From: VXLM01 sp034421575 | GTDB taxonomy: Bacteria > Chloroflexota > Dehalococcoidia > Lucifugimonadales > VXLM01 | NCBI GenBank assembly: GCA_034421575.1 | Contig: DAOUKG010000060.1 | Span: forward strand, 90,803 to 154,802 | Direction of reading: 5' to 3' | DNA length: 64,000 bases | Part shown: positions 8,491 to 18,100 of the stretch, piece after piece | Layout: each line of letters begins with the position of its first letter | Position numbering within the stretch: the stretch's first letter is position 1 | Made by a program: the position numbers and the translations under genes | Notes under the pieces: generated by a model | The model's database searches: none | Told to the model about the DNA's origin: nothing | The model's input: only the letters and a program-made list of their open reading frames with translations

Positions 8491-9333
8491 ATGGTTGCTT
8501 CTATGCGCTATGCCGTGTTTGTGGATGCCGGATATCTCTTTGCCCAGAGTTCTAAGGCACTGGCCGGTGAGACGTTGCAGAGAGATCAGGTTGATCTTGA
8601 CATGCCTGCCGTGATCCGCAAGTTGCGGATTGCCGCAGACGACAGAGCCCCCGACGCGAATTTGCTCCGTATCTACTGGTACGATGGTCTGGTGCGAGGG
8701 AACCTTTCCCCGCAACAGGAAGAGTTGGCATTTACGGAAGATGTCAAGCTGAGGCTTGGGATTGTCACTCCCACAGGTCGTCAGAAGGGTGTTGATTCTC
8801 TGATCGTCACCGACCTCGTGGAGCTTGCGCGCAACGGAGCGATTACGGACGTGGTCATGCTCTCCGGTGACGAGGACTTGAGAATCGGTGTACAAATAGC
8901 GCAGAGTTTCGGAGTACGCGTTCACCTCATAGGCATTCAGCCCAGCCGCGGTTCTCAATCCCTCACCCTGTTGCAAGAGTCAGACACTACTACCGAATGG
9001 AAGAAGGCCGACGTTGATGAGTTTATGGCTATGCGAACCGGCTATGGGGTCGCTGATCAGGCGCTGCATGAGGAGAAGGGATCCACCCTCATCTCCGAGG
9101 GTACGGAGTCAGTCCTCGGTGAAGCTATTGACGGGTTCGTGTCATCGCTCAATTCCGATGAAATCCTCATGGTGGACAGTCTTGGCGCACATACATCAAT
9201 ACCGAAGGCAATAGACAGCAGGTTACTGGCTACCTGTAGAAGTAGTTTGGCGAGAGATCTGGAGCATGTCGAACGTTCCGACATGCGCAAGAGATTTCGA
9301 GAAGTGGTGAGGAAGCGGAGTGGGGATACGTGA
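8491..9333 (+). CDS. NYN-domain (LabA/DUF88-like) protein, putative ribonuclease
   Basis: The first ~150 residues form a NYN (PIN-like) domain: YAVFVDAGYLFAQ with the first acidic residue, KGVDSLIVTDLVELA, and VVMLSGDEDLRIGVQIAQSFG. This acidic cluster is the metal site of PIN/FEN-like nucleases, so RNA cleavage is likely but unproven. The remaining ~130 residues are not recognised. The start is either ATG 8491 or ATG 8503; neither has a Shine-Dalgarno site, because the upstream bases are occupied by the terminator-like hairpin. A nuclease behind a structured leader raises the possibility of self-regulation. Confidence 0.78.
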   Translation: MVASMRYAVFVDAGYLFAQSSKALAGETLQRDQVDLDMPAVIRKLRIAADDRAPDANLLRIYWYDGLVRGNLSPQQEELAFTEDVKLRLGIVTPTGRQKGVDSLIVTDLVELARNGAITDVVMLSGDEDLRIGVQIAQSFGVRVHLIGIQPSRGSQSLTLLQESDTTTEWKKADVDEFMAMRTGYGVADQALHEEKGSTLISEGTESVLGEAIDGFVSSLNSDEILMVDSLGAHTSIPKAIDSRLLATCRSSLARDLEHVERSDMRKRFREVVRKRSGDT

Positions 9334-9393
9334 CCGATTTCCTGCCGGGCGTTCCTCGGGTGGTGAAGGGAGAGGACGGAGAGCGTGGCGATA

Positions 9394-9422
9394 TTGACGG
9401 TTCGCCCTTGCGTTGCTACCCT
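9394..9422 (+). promoter_or_regulatory. Promoter for dppD-dppF
   Basis: TTGACG (9394-9399) and TACCCT (9417-9422) with a 17-base spacer; the predicted start near 9429 leaves a leader of about 29 bases before dppD. Confidence 0.45.
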
Positions 9423-9457
9423 ACATCGATACTTGTGCGTTGCAACGTAGTGAGGTT

Positions 9458-10477
9458 ATGGCAAAACTTCTCGAAGTCAACAATCTGACAACTCACTTCT
9501 ACACTGACAACGGTGTTGTCGAGGCGGTCGACGGCATTTCCTACTCGGTGGACGAGGGGGAGATCGTCGGCATCGTGGGTGAGAGTGGATGCGGCAAGAG
9601 TGTCAGCGCTCTCTCGATCATGGGGCTCATACCCGACCCTCCCGGCAAGATCGTGGCTGGCGAGGTTATCTTCGGCGGACAGGACCTCCTGAAGCTCTCG
9701 TCGTCACAGATGCGCAGGATTCGGGGCAACGACATCGGGATGGTGTTCCAGGAGCCGATGACGTCGCTGAACCCGGTGCTGACCATCGGGAGGCAGTTGA
9801 CGGAGACTCTCGAGCTCCACCTGAACATGACGGCCAGCGCGGCGAGCGATCGCGCGGCTGAACTGCTGAGTCTCGTTGGCATCCCGGACGCCGAGAGACG
9901 ACTCAAGGACTACCCCCACCAGATGAGCGGGGGAATGCGCCAGCGCGTTATGATCGCGATGGCGGTCAGTTGCAATCCGAAGCTCATCATCGCGGACGAG
10001 CCCACGACCGCCTTGGACATGACGATCCAGGCGCAGATTCTTGAACTGATGCAGGGCCTGTCGACCGAGCTGGGCACGGCGATGATCCTCATCACCCACA
10101 ACCTGGGCGTCGTGGCGCGCTATGCCAAGCGCGTGATCGTGATGTACGCGGGCTCCATCATCGAAGAGGGCACCGCCCGCCAGATCTACTACGACCCGCG
10201 TCACCCGTATACCCTGGGCCTCCTCCGGTCCGTCCCGCGACTGGACGAAGAGGAAGGGGTCAAGCTGGAGCCCATCGAAGGCCTGCCGCCCAACCTGATC
10301 GGTCTCGGCGACAACTGCAACTTCGCGCCGAGGTGCCGGTACGCGCTCGATCAGTGTCTCACCGAGACGCCGGTGCTCGAAGCGGTAAGAGAAGCAACCC
10401 CACCGCACCACGCGGCGTGCTGGCGGTCCGAGGACCTTCCGAACCTGGTCGGCTCGCCCGTGGCGGCAGGAGGATAG
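9458..10477 (+). CDS. dppD: Oligopeptide/dipeptide ABC transporter ATPase (DppD type)
   Basis: Cytoplasmic ATPase of a peptide-type importer. Walker A is GIVGESGCGKS, the signature is MSGGMRQRVMIAMA and Walker B is LIIADEPTTALD. The C-terminal oligopeptide-transport extension ends in a cysteine cluster (CNFAPRCRYALDQC). Start at ATG 9458 gives 339 residues; the open frame extends 15 codons further without homology. dppF follows after two bases. No permease or substrate-binding protein is encoded beside it, so the membrane part must be elsewhere. Peptide, nickel or glycoside import cannot be separated from sequence. Confidence 0.9.
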   Translation: MAKLLEVNNLTTHFYTDNGVVEAVDGISYSVDEGEIVGIVGESGCGKSVSALSIMGLIPDPPGKIVAGEVIFGGQDLLKLSSSQMRRIRGNDIGMVFQEPMTSLNPVLTIGRQLTETLELHLNMTASAASDRAAELLSLVGIPDAERRLKDYPHQMSGGMRQRVMIAMAVSCNPKLIIADEPTTALDMTIQAQILELMQGLSTELGTAMILITHNLGVVARYAKRVIVMYAGSIIEEGTARQIYYDPRHPYTLGLLRSVPRLDEEEGVKLEPIEGLPPNLIGLGDNCNFAPRCRYALDQCLTETPVLEAVREATPPHHAACWRSEDLPNLVGSPVAAGG

Positions 10478-10479
10478 TA

Positions 10480-11502
10480 GTGACCGAGTCAAACGGAACA
10501 GGGCGGCCTCTGATCGAGGTCAGGGACGTCAGGATGTACTTCCCCGTAACATCGGGGATCGTATTCCAGAGGAAGGTCGCAGAGGTCAAGGCCGTCGACG
10601 ATGTCTCGATAAGCATCAACAAGGGTGAAGTGCTCGGTCTGGTCGGCGAGAGCGGAAGCGGCAAGACGACGCTGGGCAGGGTGATCCTCCAGCTGCAGCG
10701 ACAGACTTCGGGCGACGTGTTCTACGACGGAGAGCGGTTGAATAGCATGAGCCACAAGGAGCTCAGGCCGATCCGCCGGAAGATGCAGGTGATATTCCAG
10801 GACCCGTACGGTTCGCTCAATCCCCGCATGACGTGCGGCGACATCGTGGGCGAGCCTCTCTCGGTCCACAAGCTGACGAGCAGCAAAGGCGAATACCAGG
10901 ACCGCGTGGCAGAGCTTCTGCAGACGGTCGGGCTGAACCCCTTCATGGCCGACCGGTATCCGCACGAGTTCTCCGGCGGTCAGAGGCAGCGCATCGGCAT
11001 CGCGAGGGCGCTGGCGGTGAATCCCGACTTCATCGTGTGCGACGAGCCGGTCTCTGCTCTCGACGTGTCGATCCAGGCTCAGATCATCAACCTTCTCGAA
11101 GAACTCAAGGAAAAGCTCCAGCTAACTTACCTCTTCATCGCACACGACCTGTCGGTGGTGCGTCACATCAGCGACCGCGTGGCGGTCATGTACCTTGGCC
11201 ACATCGTCGAAGTTGCGAGCCGTCAGGAGTTGTACGACAACCCGCTGCATCCCTACACGAGGGCGCTGCTGTCGGCCATCCCGATTCCGGACCCGGATAT
11301 GGAGGATGAGCGCGAGCGCATCATTCTGCGCGGCGAGCTTCCAAGTCCGATGTCGCCTCCGGAGGGGTGCGTCTTCCACACTCGATGTCCGGTTATGGTC
11401 GAGGAGTGCAAGGACGAGATGCCTGGACTCCGCGAGGTCAGCCCCAACCACTGGGTGGCCTGCATCCGCGCCGACGGCTACGAGACCGCCCTGACGGCAT
11501 AG
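10480..11502 (+). CDS. dppF: Oligopeptide/dipeptide ABC transporter ATPase (DppF type)
   Basis: Partner ATPase of DppD. Motifs are GLVGESGSGKTTLG (Walker A), FSGGQRQRIGIARAL (signature) and FIVCDEPVSALD (Walker B), then the C-terminal cysteine block GCVFHTRCPVMVEEC. GTG 10480 is chosen: AGGAGG precedes it, it lies 2 bases after dppD, and homology begins there; upstream in-frame sequence is dppD shadow. About 340 residues. The stop codon overlaps the ribosome site of the following MmeI-like gene. Confidence 0.9.
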   Translation: MTESNGTGRPLIEVRDVRMYFPVTSGIVFQRKVAEVKAVDDVSISINKGEVLGLVGESGSGKTTLGRVILQLQRQTSGDVFYDGERLNSMSHKELRPIRRKMQVIFQDPYGSLNPRMTCGDIVGEPLSVHKLTSSKGEYQDRVAELLQTVGLNPFMADRYPHEFSGGQRQRIGIARALAVNPDFIVCDEPVSALDVSIQAQIINLLEELKEKLQLTYLFIAHDLSVVRHISDRVAVMYLGHIVEVASRQELYDNPLHPYTRALLSAIPIPDPDMEDERERIILRGELPSPMSPPEGCVFHTRCPVMVEECKDEMPGLREVSPNHWVACIRADGYETALTA

Positions 11503-11511
11503 GGGAGTACG

Positions 11512-14316
11512 GTGACCCCTGCCGAGTTCGCCAACAAGTGGGGAAATGTACAGCTTGGCGAGAGCGCCGCTTCCCAGTCGCATTTCATTGACCTCTGCCG
11601 GATGATCGGTGTGCCGACGCCAGTGGAGGCCGACCCGCAAGGCGAGTGGTTCACATTCGAGAAAGGCCTCGACACGTCAACCGGCGGCAAGGGATTCGCC
11701 GACATCTGGCGAAAAGACTGCTTCGGGTGGGAGTACAAAGGGCCCGGCAAAGACCTGGTGGCTGCGTATCAGCAGCTTCAGCTCTATCGTGAAGCCCTGG
11801 GCAATCCTCCTCTGCTGGTCGTATGTGACCTCAATACATTCGAGGTCCATACCAACTTCACCAATACCGTCAAGCGCGTCTACCAGTTCACCAACGACGA
11901 CCTGCCGTTAGACAGGCCGGTAGGCGATTCGGAGCTCACGCCGCTCCAAATACTGCGAGCGCTGTTTGAAGACCCGGAACGCCTGAATCCCGGCAAGCTC
12001 CAGTCGAAACTCACCGAGGAAGCGGCGGAACTCCTCCGCGAACTCGCGGACGATATGCGGACGTGGAACGCAAAGAGCAAGCATCCCATCACCGATCAGA
12101 AAATCGCGCATTTCATCATGCGCATGATCTTCTGCTTCTTTGCCAGCGACGTTGGCCTGTTGGACCAAGAGTCCTTCACCAATCTCATCAAGGTCAACAA
12201 GTCCAGACCGGCGGAATTCAGGAAATACACCGGCGAACTGTTCGCGGCAATGAAGGACGGTGGACAGTTCCTCATGCGAGACGTGCCCCACTTCGACGGC
12301 GGACTATTCGACGACACTTCCGTTCCCGAACTGATCGCCGACCAGATAGCCCTGCTCGAACGGCTGAATGAATTGGACTGGTCGGACATAGAGCCTTCCA
12401 TATTCGGCACGCTGTTCGAGCGGATCATCGACGAGAGCAAGCGCAAGCAGCTCGGACTCCATTACACATCGAGGGACGACATCGAGCTGATCGTCGAGCC
12501 CGTCTTGATGCGCCCGCTGCGGGATGCCTGGGAACGGGAGAAGACGAAGGCGGAGGCATACGTCGACTGGCAGGTCCAGCCCAAAGCCGAGCAGGAGTTT
12601 CTCAGAGACCGGCTGGCCAACGTGCTTACACGGTTCTTGGAGCGACTCGCGACGCTTCGAGTGCTCGACCCCGCCTGCGGATCGGGCAACTTCCTCTACG
12701 TTAGTCTCGCGCTGCTCAAGGCGCTTGAGAAGGAGGTCATCGCCTACGGCGAAAGGTATGGGATCGCGGGTCTGACTCCAGCCGTTCATCCGCGACAGCT
12801 ATTCGGAATTGAGACCAACGAGTACGCGCAGGAGCTCGCGTCCGCGGTCGTGTGGATTGGCTATCTGCAATGGAAGTATCGCAACGCCTTTGATCTGGAA
12901 GGCGAGACGCCGATTCTGGAACCTCTTGAGAACATCGTGCTCATGGACGCCATCGTCGGACGCTCCGAGGACGGAATGCTCACGGAGCCGGAATGGCCGG
13001 TGGCGGAAGTCATCATCGGCAATCCTCCATTCCTGGGGGGCAAATTACTCCGCCAAGAGCTGGGAGACGACTACGTGGACACTCTGTTCGCCGTGTGGGA
13101 CAGGCGCGTGTCCCGCGAGTCAGACCTGTGCTGCTACTGGTTCGAGAAGGCGCGTTCGCTGATTGAATCGGGGCGGGCTGAACGAGCGGGGCTGCTGGCT
13201 ACCCAGGGCATTCGAGGGGGAAGCAACCGCGAAGTGCTCAACCGTATCAAAGAGTCAGGCGAGATATTCTGGGCGCAGTCCGACCGTGTGTGGACGCTCG
13301 ACGGGGCGGCGGTGCAAGTGTCGATGGTCGGTTTCGACGGCGGGAAGGAGAAGTCCCGAGAACTGGACGGCTGCGCAGTCTCTGAGATATATGCCAACCT
13401 CCGGTCCGGCGAGACCGACGTCACGAAAGCCGGACGGCTGAAAGAGAATCTCGGAATTGCCTTCATGGGAGATACGAAAGGTGGCCCCTTTGACATCGAC
13501 GAGGGGCTGGCAAAGCAACTGCTCGCTCAGCCAAACCCCGATGGTCGCTCAAACCAGGATGTTGTGCGTCCATGGATTAACGGTTCGGACATTACCGGCC
13601 GACGCAGGAATATGTGGATCATCGACTTTCCGCCGGGGACGACGTTTGAGGAGGCGGCGCTCTACGAAGCGCCCTTCGAGTACGTGCGCAAGAACGTCAA
13701 CCCGTTTCGCAGAAAGAGTAAGCGGGAGGCCTATGCAAAACGCTGGTGGCTTCACATGGAACCACGGCCAGGGATGCGTGCCGCCATACATGGACTGGAT
13801 CGAATCATTGTCACTTCCTACGTTTCCAAACACAGGCTATTTGCGTGGCTGAAGAACGACACGCTTGCCGACCACACGGCCATAGCCTTTGCCCGCGACG
13901 ACGACTATTTCTTCGGTGTACTCCACTCACGGGTGCATGAACTCTGGGCGCGGTCGCAGGGCACACAACTCCGTGAAGTCGAATCCGGGTTTCGATACAC
14001 GCCGACAACGACGTTCGAGACCTTCCCGTTCCCGCGCCCGACAGCCCAACAGAGAGCGGAGATTGCGGAGGCGGCGGAACGCCTTGACACCCTCCGGCAG
14101 GGCTGGCTGAACCCGGCGGAGGACACAGTAAGTCCGACCGAACTCAAACGCCGGACGTTGACGAACCTCTACAACAACCGTCCCACGTGGCTGGATATCG
14201 CGCACAAGAACCTCGACGAGGCTGTGTTCGCGGCCTATGGCTGGCCCGCCGACCTGAGCGACGGCGAGATCATCGCCCGCCTGCTCACCCTCAATTTGGA
14301 GCGGGAGGGGGTATAG
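11512..14316 (+). CDS. MmeI-like (type IIL) fused restriction endonuclease-adenine methyltransferase
   Basis: A single 934-residue restriction-modification enzyme close in length to MmeI. The N-terminal nuclease shows the exact MmeI spacing D-x9-E-x-K (Asp64, Glu74, Lys76 in ADIWRKDCFGWEYKG). The central gamma-class N6-adenine methyltransferase has motif I VLDPACGSGNF (384-394) and motif IV NPPF (504-507). A target-recognition region and a C-terminal helical part follow (from about residue 650). Such enzymes cut a fixed distance from an asymmetric site and methylate one strand for protection. All catalytic residues are intact, so it is probably active. GTG 11512 has AGGGGAG five bases upstream. 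It follows dppF by only 9 bases, an unusual partner. Confidence 0.9.
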   Translation: MTPAEFANKWGNVQLGESAASQSHFIDLCRMIGVPTPVEADPQGEWFTFEKGLDTSTGGKGFADIWRKDCFGWEYKGPGKDLVAAYQQLQLYREALGNPPLLVVCDLNTFEVHTNFTNTVKRVYQFTNDDLPLDRPVGDSELTPLQILRALFEDPERLNPGKLQSKLTEEAAELLRELADDMRTWNAKSKHPITDQKIAHFIMRMIFCFFASDVGLLDQESFTNLIKVNKSRPAEFRKYTGELFAAMKDGGQFLMRDVPHFDGGLFDDTSVPELIADQIALLERLNELDWSDIEPSIFGTLFERIIDESKRKQLGLHYTSRDDIELIVEPVLMRPLRDAWEREKTKAEAYVDWQVQPKAEQEFLRDRLANVLTRFLERLATLRVLDPACGSGNFLYVSLALLKALEKEVIAYGERYGIAGLTPAVHPRQLFGIETNEYAQELASAVVWIGYLQWKYRNAFDLEGETPILEPLENIVLMDAIVGRSEDGMLTEPEWPVAEVIIGNPPFLGGKLLRQELGDDYVDTLFAVWDRRVSRESDLCCYWFEKARSLIESGRAERAGLLATQGIRGGSNREVLNRIKESGEIFWAQSDRVWTLDGAAVQVSMVGFDGGKEKSRELDGCAVSEIYANLRSGETDVTKAGRLKENLGIAFMGDTKGGPFDIDEGLAKQLLAQPNPDGRSNQDVVRPWINGSDITGRRRNMWIIDFPPGTTFEEAALYEAPFEYVRKNVNPFRRKSKREAYAKRWWLHMEPRPGMRAAIHGLDRIIVTSYVSKHRLFAWLKNDTLADHTAIAFARDDDYFFGVLHSRVHELWARSQGTQLREVESGFRYTPTTTFETFPFPRPTAQQRAEIAEAAERLDTLRQGWLNPAEDTVSPTELKRRTLTNLYNNRPTWLDIAHKNLDEAVFAAYGWPADLSDGEIIARLLTLNLEREGV

Positions 14317-14442
14317 TGCCGTTACCACTTGAATATGACAGTTGAATTGGGGTGGCGCGTATCCCTCTCCTGTCGTGGGATGCCATGGGTATGTATTTGT
14401 CTATCGCTCCACTCTCCCTTGACCAGAAAGCACCTTGGTTCT

Positions 14443-14618
14443 GTCATTCTGAGCGCAGCGCAGCGGAGTCGAAGAATCTGAAATGTCTGTCCCAACGTAA
14501 AGCTGACACGGAGAACTTTTACCCCCCGGTTTGATTTTTGGTCACGGTAGAAGCACGGCACTGGCCGTCTGGTCTTGCGGTTATGGATTTTAGATTCCTC
14601 GCTGCGCTCGGAATGACA
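14443..14618. repeat. Inverted pair of GAGCGCAGCG repeats
   Basis: A GTCATTCTGAGCGCAGCG... ...GAAGAATCT element at 14443-14480 recurs in reverse complement at 14591-14618 with a shorter centre. The pair faces inward around about 110 bases and resembles small intergenic REP or MITE-like elements. No coding capacity. Confidence 0.6.
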
Positions 14619-14663
14619 GACTGCTGCGTATGTTTTGCAAAGGCCTCCGAAGGCGGGAATCCA

Positions 14664-14688
14664 ATCTCTCCCCCGCCGGGGGAGAGAT
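14664..14688. repeat. Palindrome ATCTCTCCCCC/GGGGGAGAGAT
   Basis: An 11-bp perfect stem with a three-base loop. A close relative with nine paired bases lies at 41751-41774. Both are intergenic; neither is followed by a T-run, so they are repeats rather than intrinsic terminators. Confidence 0.6.
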
Positions 14689-14751
14689 ACAGAGAGGGGG
14701 TCTTCGGTATCCACCTCACCAACTCTGAACACTTACAGAGCCTGCCCCGGT

Positions 14752-14780
14752 TTGACACGCATGAACGTATGTACTAAACT
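14752..14780 (+). promoter_or_regulatory. Orphan consensus promoter
   Basis: TTGACA (14752-14757), a full consensus -35, is followed after 17 bases by TAAACT (14775-14780). Only a 33-codon ORF with a weak GAGG site (ATG 14824) follows on this strand, so the product may be a non-coding RNA. Confidence 0.5.
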
Positions 14781-14933
14781 GCACAGAAACGGCTCCCACC
14801 ACCAATCTTTCGATAACGAGGAAATGGCACAGTTTCACCAAAGCCTCTCGATATGCAGGTGCTCGGTCTCTCCCGGTCTGGCCCTCTTTTCAATCAAGTT
14901 AATGGGCCACCTTACTTTACGATAACGAGACAA

Positions 14934-14980
14934 ATGCAACAAAATGCAACACTATGCAACAAATTCTCCGAAAATTCTCG
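14934..14980 (+). repeat. 10-bp phased tandem repeats
   Basis: ATGCAAC occurs at 14934, 14944 and 14954, exactly 10 bases apart, and is followed by two AATTCTC units also 10 bases apart (14962, 14972). CGATAACGAG occurs at 14811 and 14920. Helically phased AT-rich repeats suggest protein binding or bent DNA. Confidence 0.6.
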
Positions 14981-15084
14981 GACAGACGAGTTCTTGCATC
15001 TCCCCCTCGGGCCACTACTCGTTCACTCGGTTAACCGAGGGCCGTTCCCTAGAGAATGTGATAGGCGAATAGAGAGGCGCGTGT

Positions 15085-15120
15085 CCCCTCTCCCGTCGTG
15101 TGAGAGGCTGGGGTGAGGGT
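15085..15120. repeat. CCCTCTCCC-type intergenic hairpin, degenerate copy
   Basis: Shares CCCCTCTCCCGTCGTG and GGGTGAGGGT with perfect copies at 55489-55526 and 63922-63958. The stem is imperfect here. Confidence 0.6.
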
Positions 15121-15145
15121 GTATGGAACCGGTATGGTACCCGTC

Positions 15146-18100
15146 CTACCCCAACTCGCCGACGCGGAGGATGCGGGCGAGGGAAATCCGGCGGATGAGG
15201 ATGATGAGGGCGAGGGTGATGAAGGCGAATATGACGAGCATGACCGCATACGTGACGAAGAGGGCCGACCAGTCGATGACCATGACGAACGGCGGCACGA
15301 CTTTTCCGCCGAAGTCGTCGTGGCCGAGGAAGGGCATGATGGTCGCGCCGAGACGGCTGCCCATCCACGTGCCGAGGGCGAGTCCGACGGCAATGATCAC
15401 GGTCTGCTCAAGCCACATGAGCATCATCAGTTGACCTCCCGACAGGCCGCTCGTGCGCATGAGGGCGAACTGCACCTGCCTGCTTCGGAAGGAAGAGTAG
15501 GCGTGGACGAGGAAGCCGAGACAGCTCAGGAGCAGGACGGCCGAGAAGGCGATGAATAGGAGCGCGCGCCATCCGGCGTCCACGAGGGGATCGACGGAGG
15601 CGTCCTTTGCGCGGAACCGCTCCTCGCGGTCGAGGACGGTAACCGATCCGAATCCCTCGATGGCCTTGACGTCTTCCAGCAGCCGCTCACGCTCATCGCC
15701 GGTCGTGGAGGACGCTATCCACAGTTCCTCGGGAAGGAAGGGCTGGTCGGAGACGCCGCTTGTGGCGAATGCGTTGAGGGCCGATATGTCGGCGATGAGG
15801 TAGGGTTTGAGGTCGGATGTGACGGTGGGGAACAGTTCAATTGAGCCAACGACCGACACGGGTATTCTCGCCCGGTCGACGGACACCTCGAATTCGTCAC
15901 CGACACTGTGGTTCTCCCGTGCCAGGAAAGCCTGACTGGCCAGCACCCTTATCGGAGGAGGTTCGTCGCCGACGAATATTCCTCGCGGCGTGAGCGGTTC
16001 GCCTTTCGCCCAAGTGAACACCGCCGCCCCGGGCACGTTGTCGAAGACCTCCGCCGAGGGCTTCAACTCGTCGCTGATGGAGTTCTCGGTTGTCTTCAGG
16101 AGCGACCATGCGTCGATGGTGTCGAACCCGTCAAGCAGAATCTGCCGTCCGTCTCGCGTTGTGGCGTGGACGTCGTCAAAGAGGACGGTGCCGGGCTTGA
16201 GTCCGATGTTGAGATTGGACTGCTCGACATAGAGGGCGTCCAGCTTAATGGGACCATTTGCGAGGAAGTCCTCACGCCCCTCTACGGCCAGGGGGACATC
16301 GAGACTGAGCCAGTCGCTCGAAGTCACGAAGCCCAGGCGATAGTCCGCACGCTGATCGATGGCGTTCGTCAGTCGGGCGACCACGTGGAGAGTGGGACGC
16401 ATCCTGTCGGACTTGATCCTTGCGCCGATGGACGCGGCGTCGGGAGGGAGTTCGATACCGCCACTCGTTACTGCGGACTCGTCGGGTTGTATTCGCCTGA
16501 GAAGTTCCCCGATAGGTTCGTCGGAGAAGTCGCCTCGGAACCACGCCACGTTGTCGAAGTTGGCGCTGTTCAGGGCGAAAAGCTCGAAGGAGCCGCCCTG
16601 CTGTCGAGTCAGGTCGCGTCCGGCGTGGCGGAGGACCGAGCTGGCTGCGTCGACGCCTGAAATTTCCTCGTAGGCTGTCTCCTCCGTGAAGCGACCTCCG
16701 GTCGTGATGGCGATATCATCGGACGTGGACGTTCTATTGACGCCCACGACTCGCACGTCGCTGCCGGAGATATGCAGGATGCGCTCCTCGAAGCTGCGTT
16801 GCAGTGTCGTCCCGAAGCTCGACGCGAATATGCCCAGTCCGGCGGTGAGGATGAGCAGGAGGGAGAGACGCGAGTAATGCGTCGGCTGTCGGGACATTTG
16901 CCATACGGTCATGGCGGCGGCGACGGGCAGGACCCTGGCGAAGAGCTTGCTGATAATGTTCATCGCCAGTGGGAACAGCCTGAGCAGCACCATTGCCGAG
17001 GCGACCAGAACGAGTCCCGGCACGGCGAGGAGAAGCTCATCGGCCACGGCGGCGCCGAATACGTCGCGGGCGACGACCGATCCCTGCTCGGTTAGCTGCC
17101 GGAAGAGGAAGATCGCGATGAGAAGCAGGAGGACGTCCAGATAGTACCTCTGGAATACTGGGAGCGCGGCGGGTCGGGACGACTGCTGCCGCTGCTGGGT
17201 TACGCCGAACCGCGATGCCTGTATCGCCGGCAAGAGGAGCGCAACGAAGCCCAGCACGCCGCCAAGAGCGCTCAGGGCGTAGGCCGAAGGCGATATTTCG
17301 ACCGAGAGCAGACCTCCTCCCGTCAGGCCGAAGAACGCTGGCGTCAGGCCCAGCAGGCTGATGGTCACCGCCGCGATGATGGGAGCGACGATTGCCGCGA
17401 GGATGGCGATGGTCGCACCCTCCAGGATGAACACGGTGAGGATCTGCGAGGTGTCGGAGCCGCGGCTGCGGAACTGTGCGACCTCCGAACGCTGGTTTTC
17501 CACGAGAAGCGATGACATGGTCGCGACGTAGTAGAGGATGACGAAGGCGATGAGGATGAGGACGATGAACATCGGCAGCCTGGTGAAGAACAGGCGCTGG
17601 TCGTACTCGATCAGGGCGTCGTCGAGGCTCGTCGTCTGAGAGACGGTTTGCAGGTTGGCGACCGCCCTGTTGGCCATGACGCGGAGGTTGGCGACGGTTA
17701 ACTGGGCATTGTCGGCATTGACCAGGTCGGGATCGGTCTTGAGGTACCAGTAGTAGCCGGCGGACATTCCGCCGATGGATACGCCAAGGGACTCGAGGAA
17801 CGATTGCCTCGATATGAAGAAGGGCATGAGGCGCAGGTCGGTCGCCATGGTCTTTGTCTGGAGTCCTTCCTCGACAAAGTGGACGAGTTCGCCGTCGTTG
17901 GCCTGCTGAAGGTCGAATGCGCCGCTGATCGTGACATTAACGTAGGGAATGTCGGAATCGAAAGCCGGGACGGCCGCGAAGCGGTCTCCGACCTGAGCGC
18001 CGAGTGCCTCCATGGCGTCGAAAGGAACGAGAGCTTGAAGCTCCAGGGGTTGGCCCGCCCCTACGGGTGGCGACAGGCTGGGACTCCCGCCCTGTGCCAG

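Larger units (their letters stand above)
14317..15145. other. 829-bp non-coding, repeat-rich gap
   Basis: No convincing gene. It holds: an inverted pair of GAGCGCAGCG-type repeats (14443-14480 and its reverse complement at 14591-14618); a perfect 11-bp-arm hairpin (14664-14688); a consensus promoter (14752-14780); 10-bp phased direct repeats (14934-14980); a 14-bp palindrome CTCGGTTAACCGAG (15026-15039); and a CCCTCTCCC hairpin (15085-15120). It separates the restriction gene from the 3' end of the FtsX operon. Confidence 0.7.

Noticed and set aside
11512..14316. Interpretation as a BREX PglX methylase
   Set aside because: PglX lacks the N-terminal D-x9-E-x-K nuclease motif, is larger, and no other BREX genes are present.
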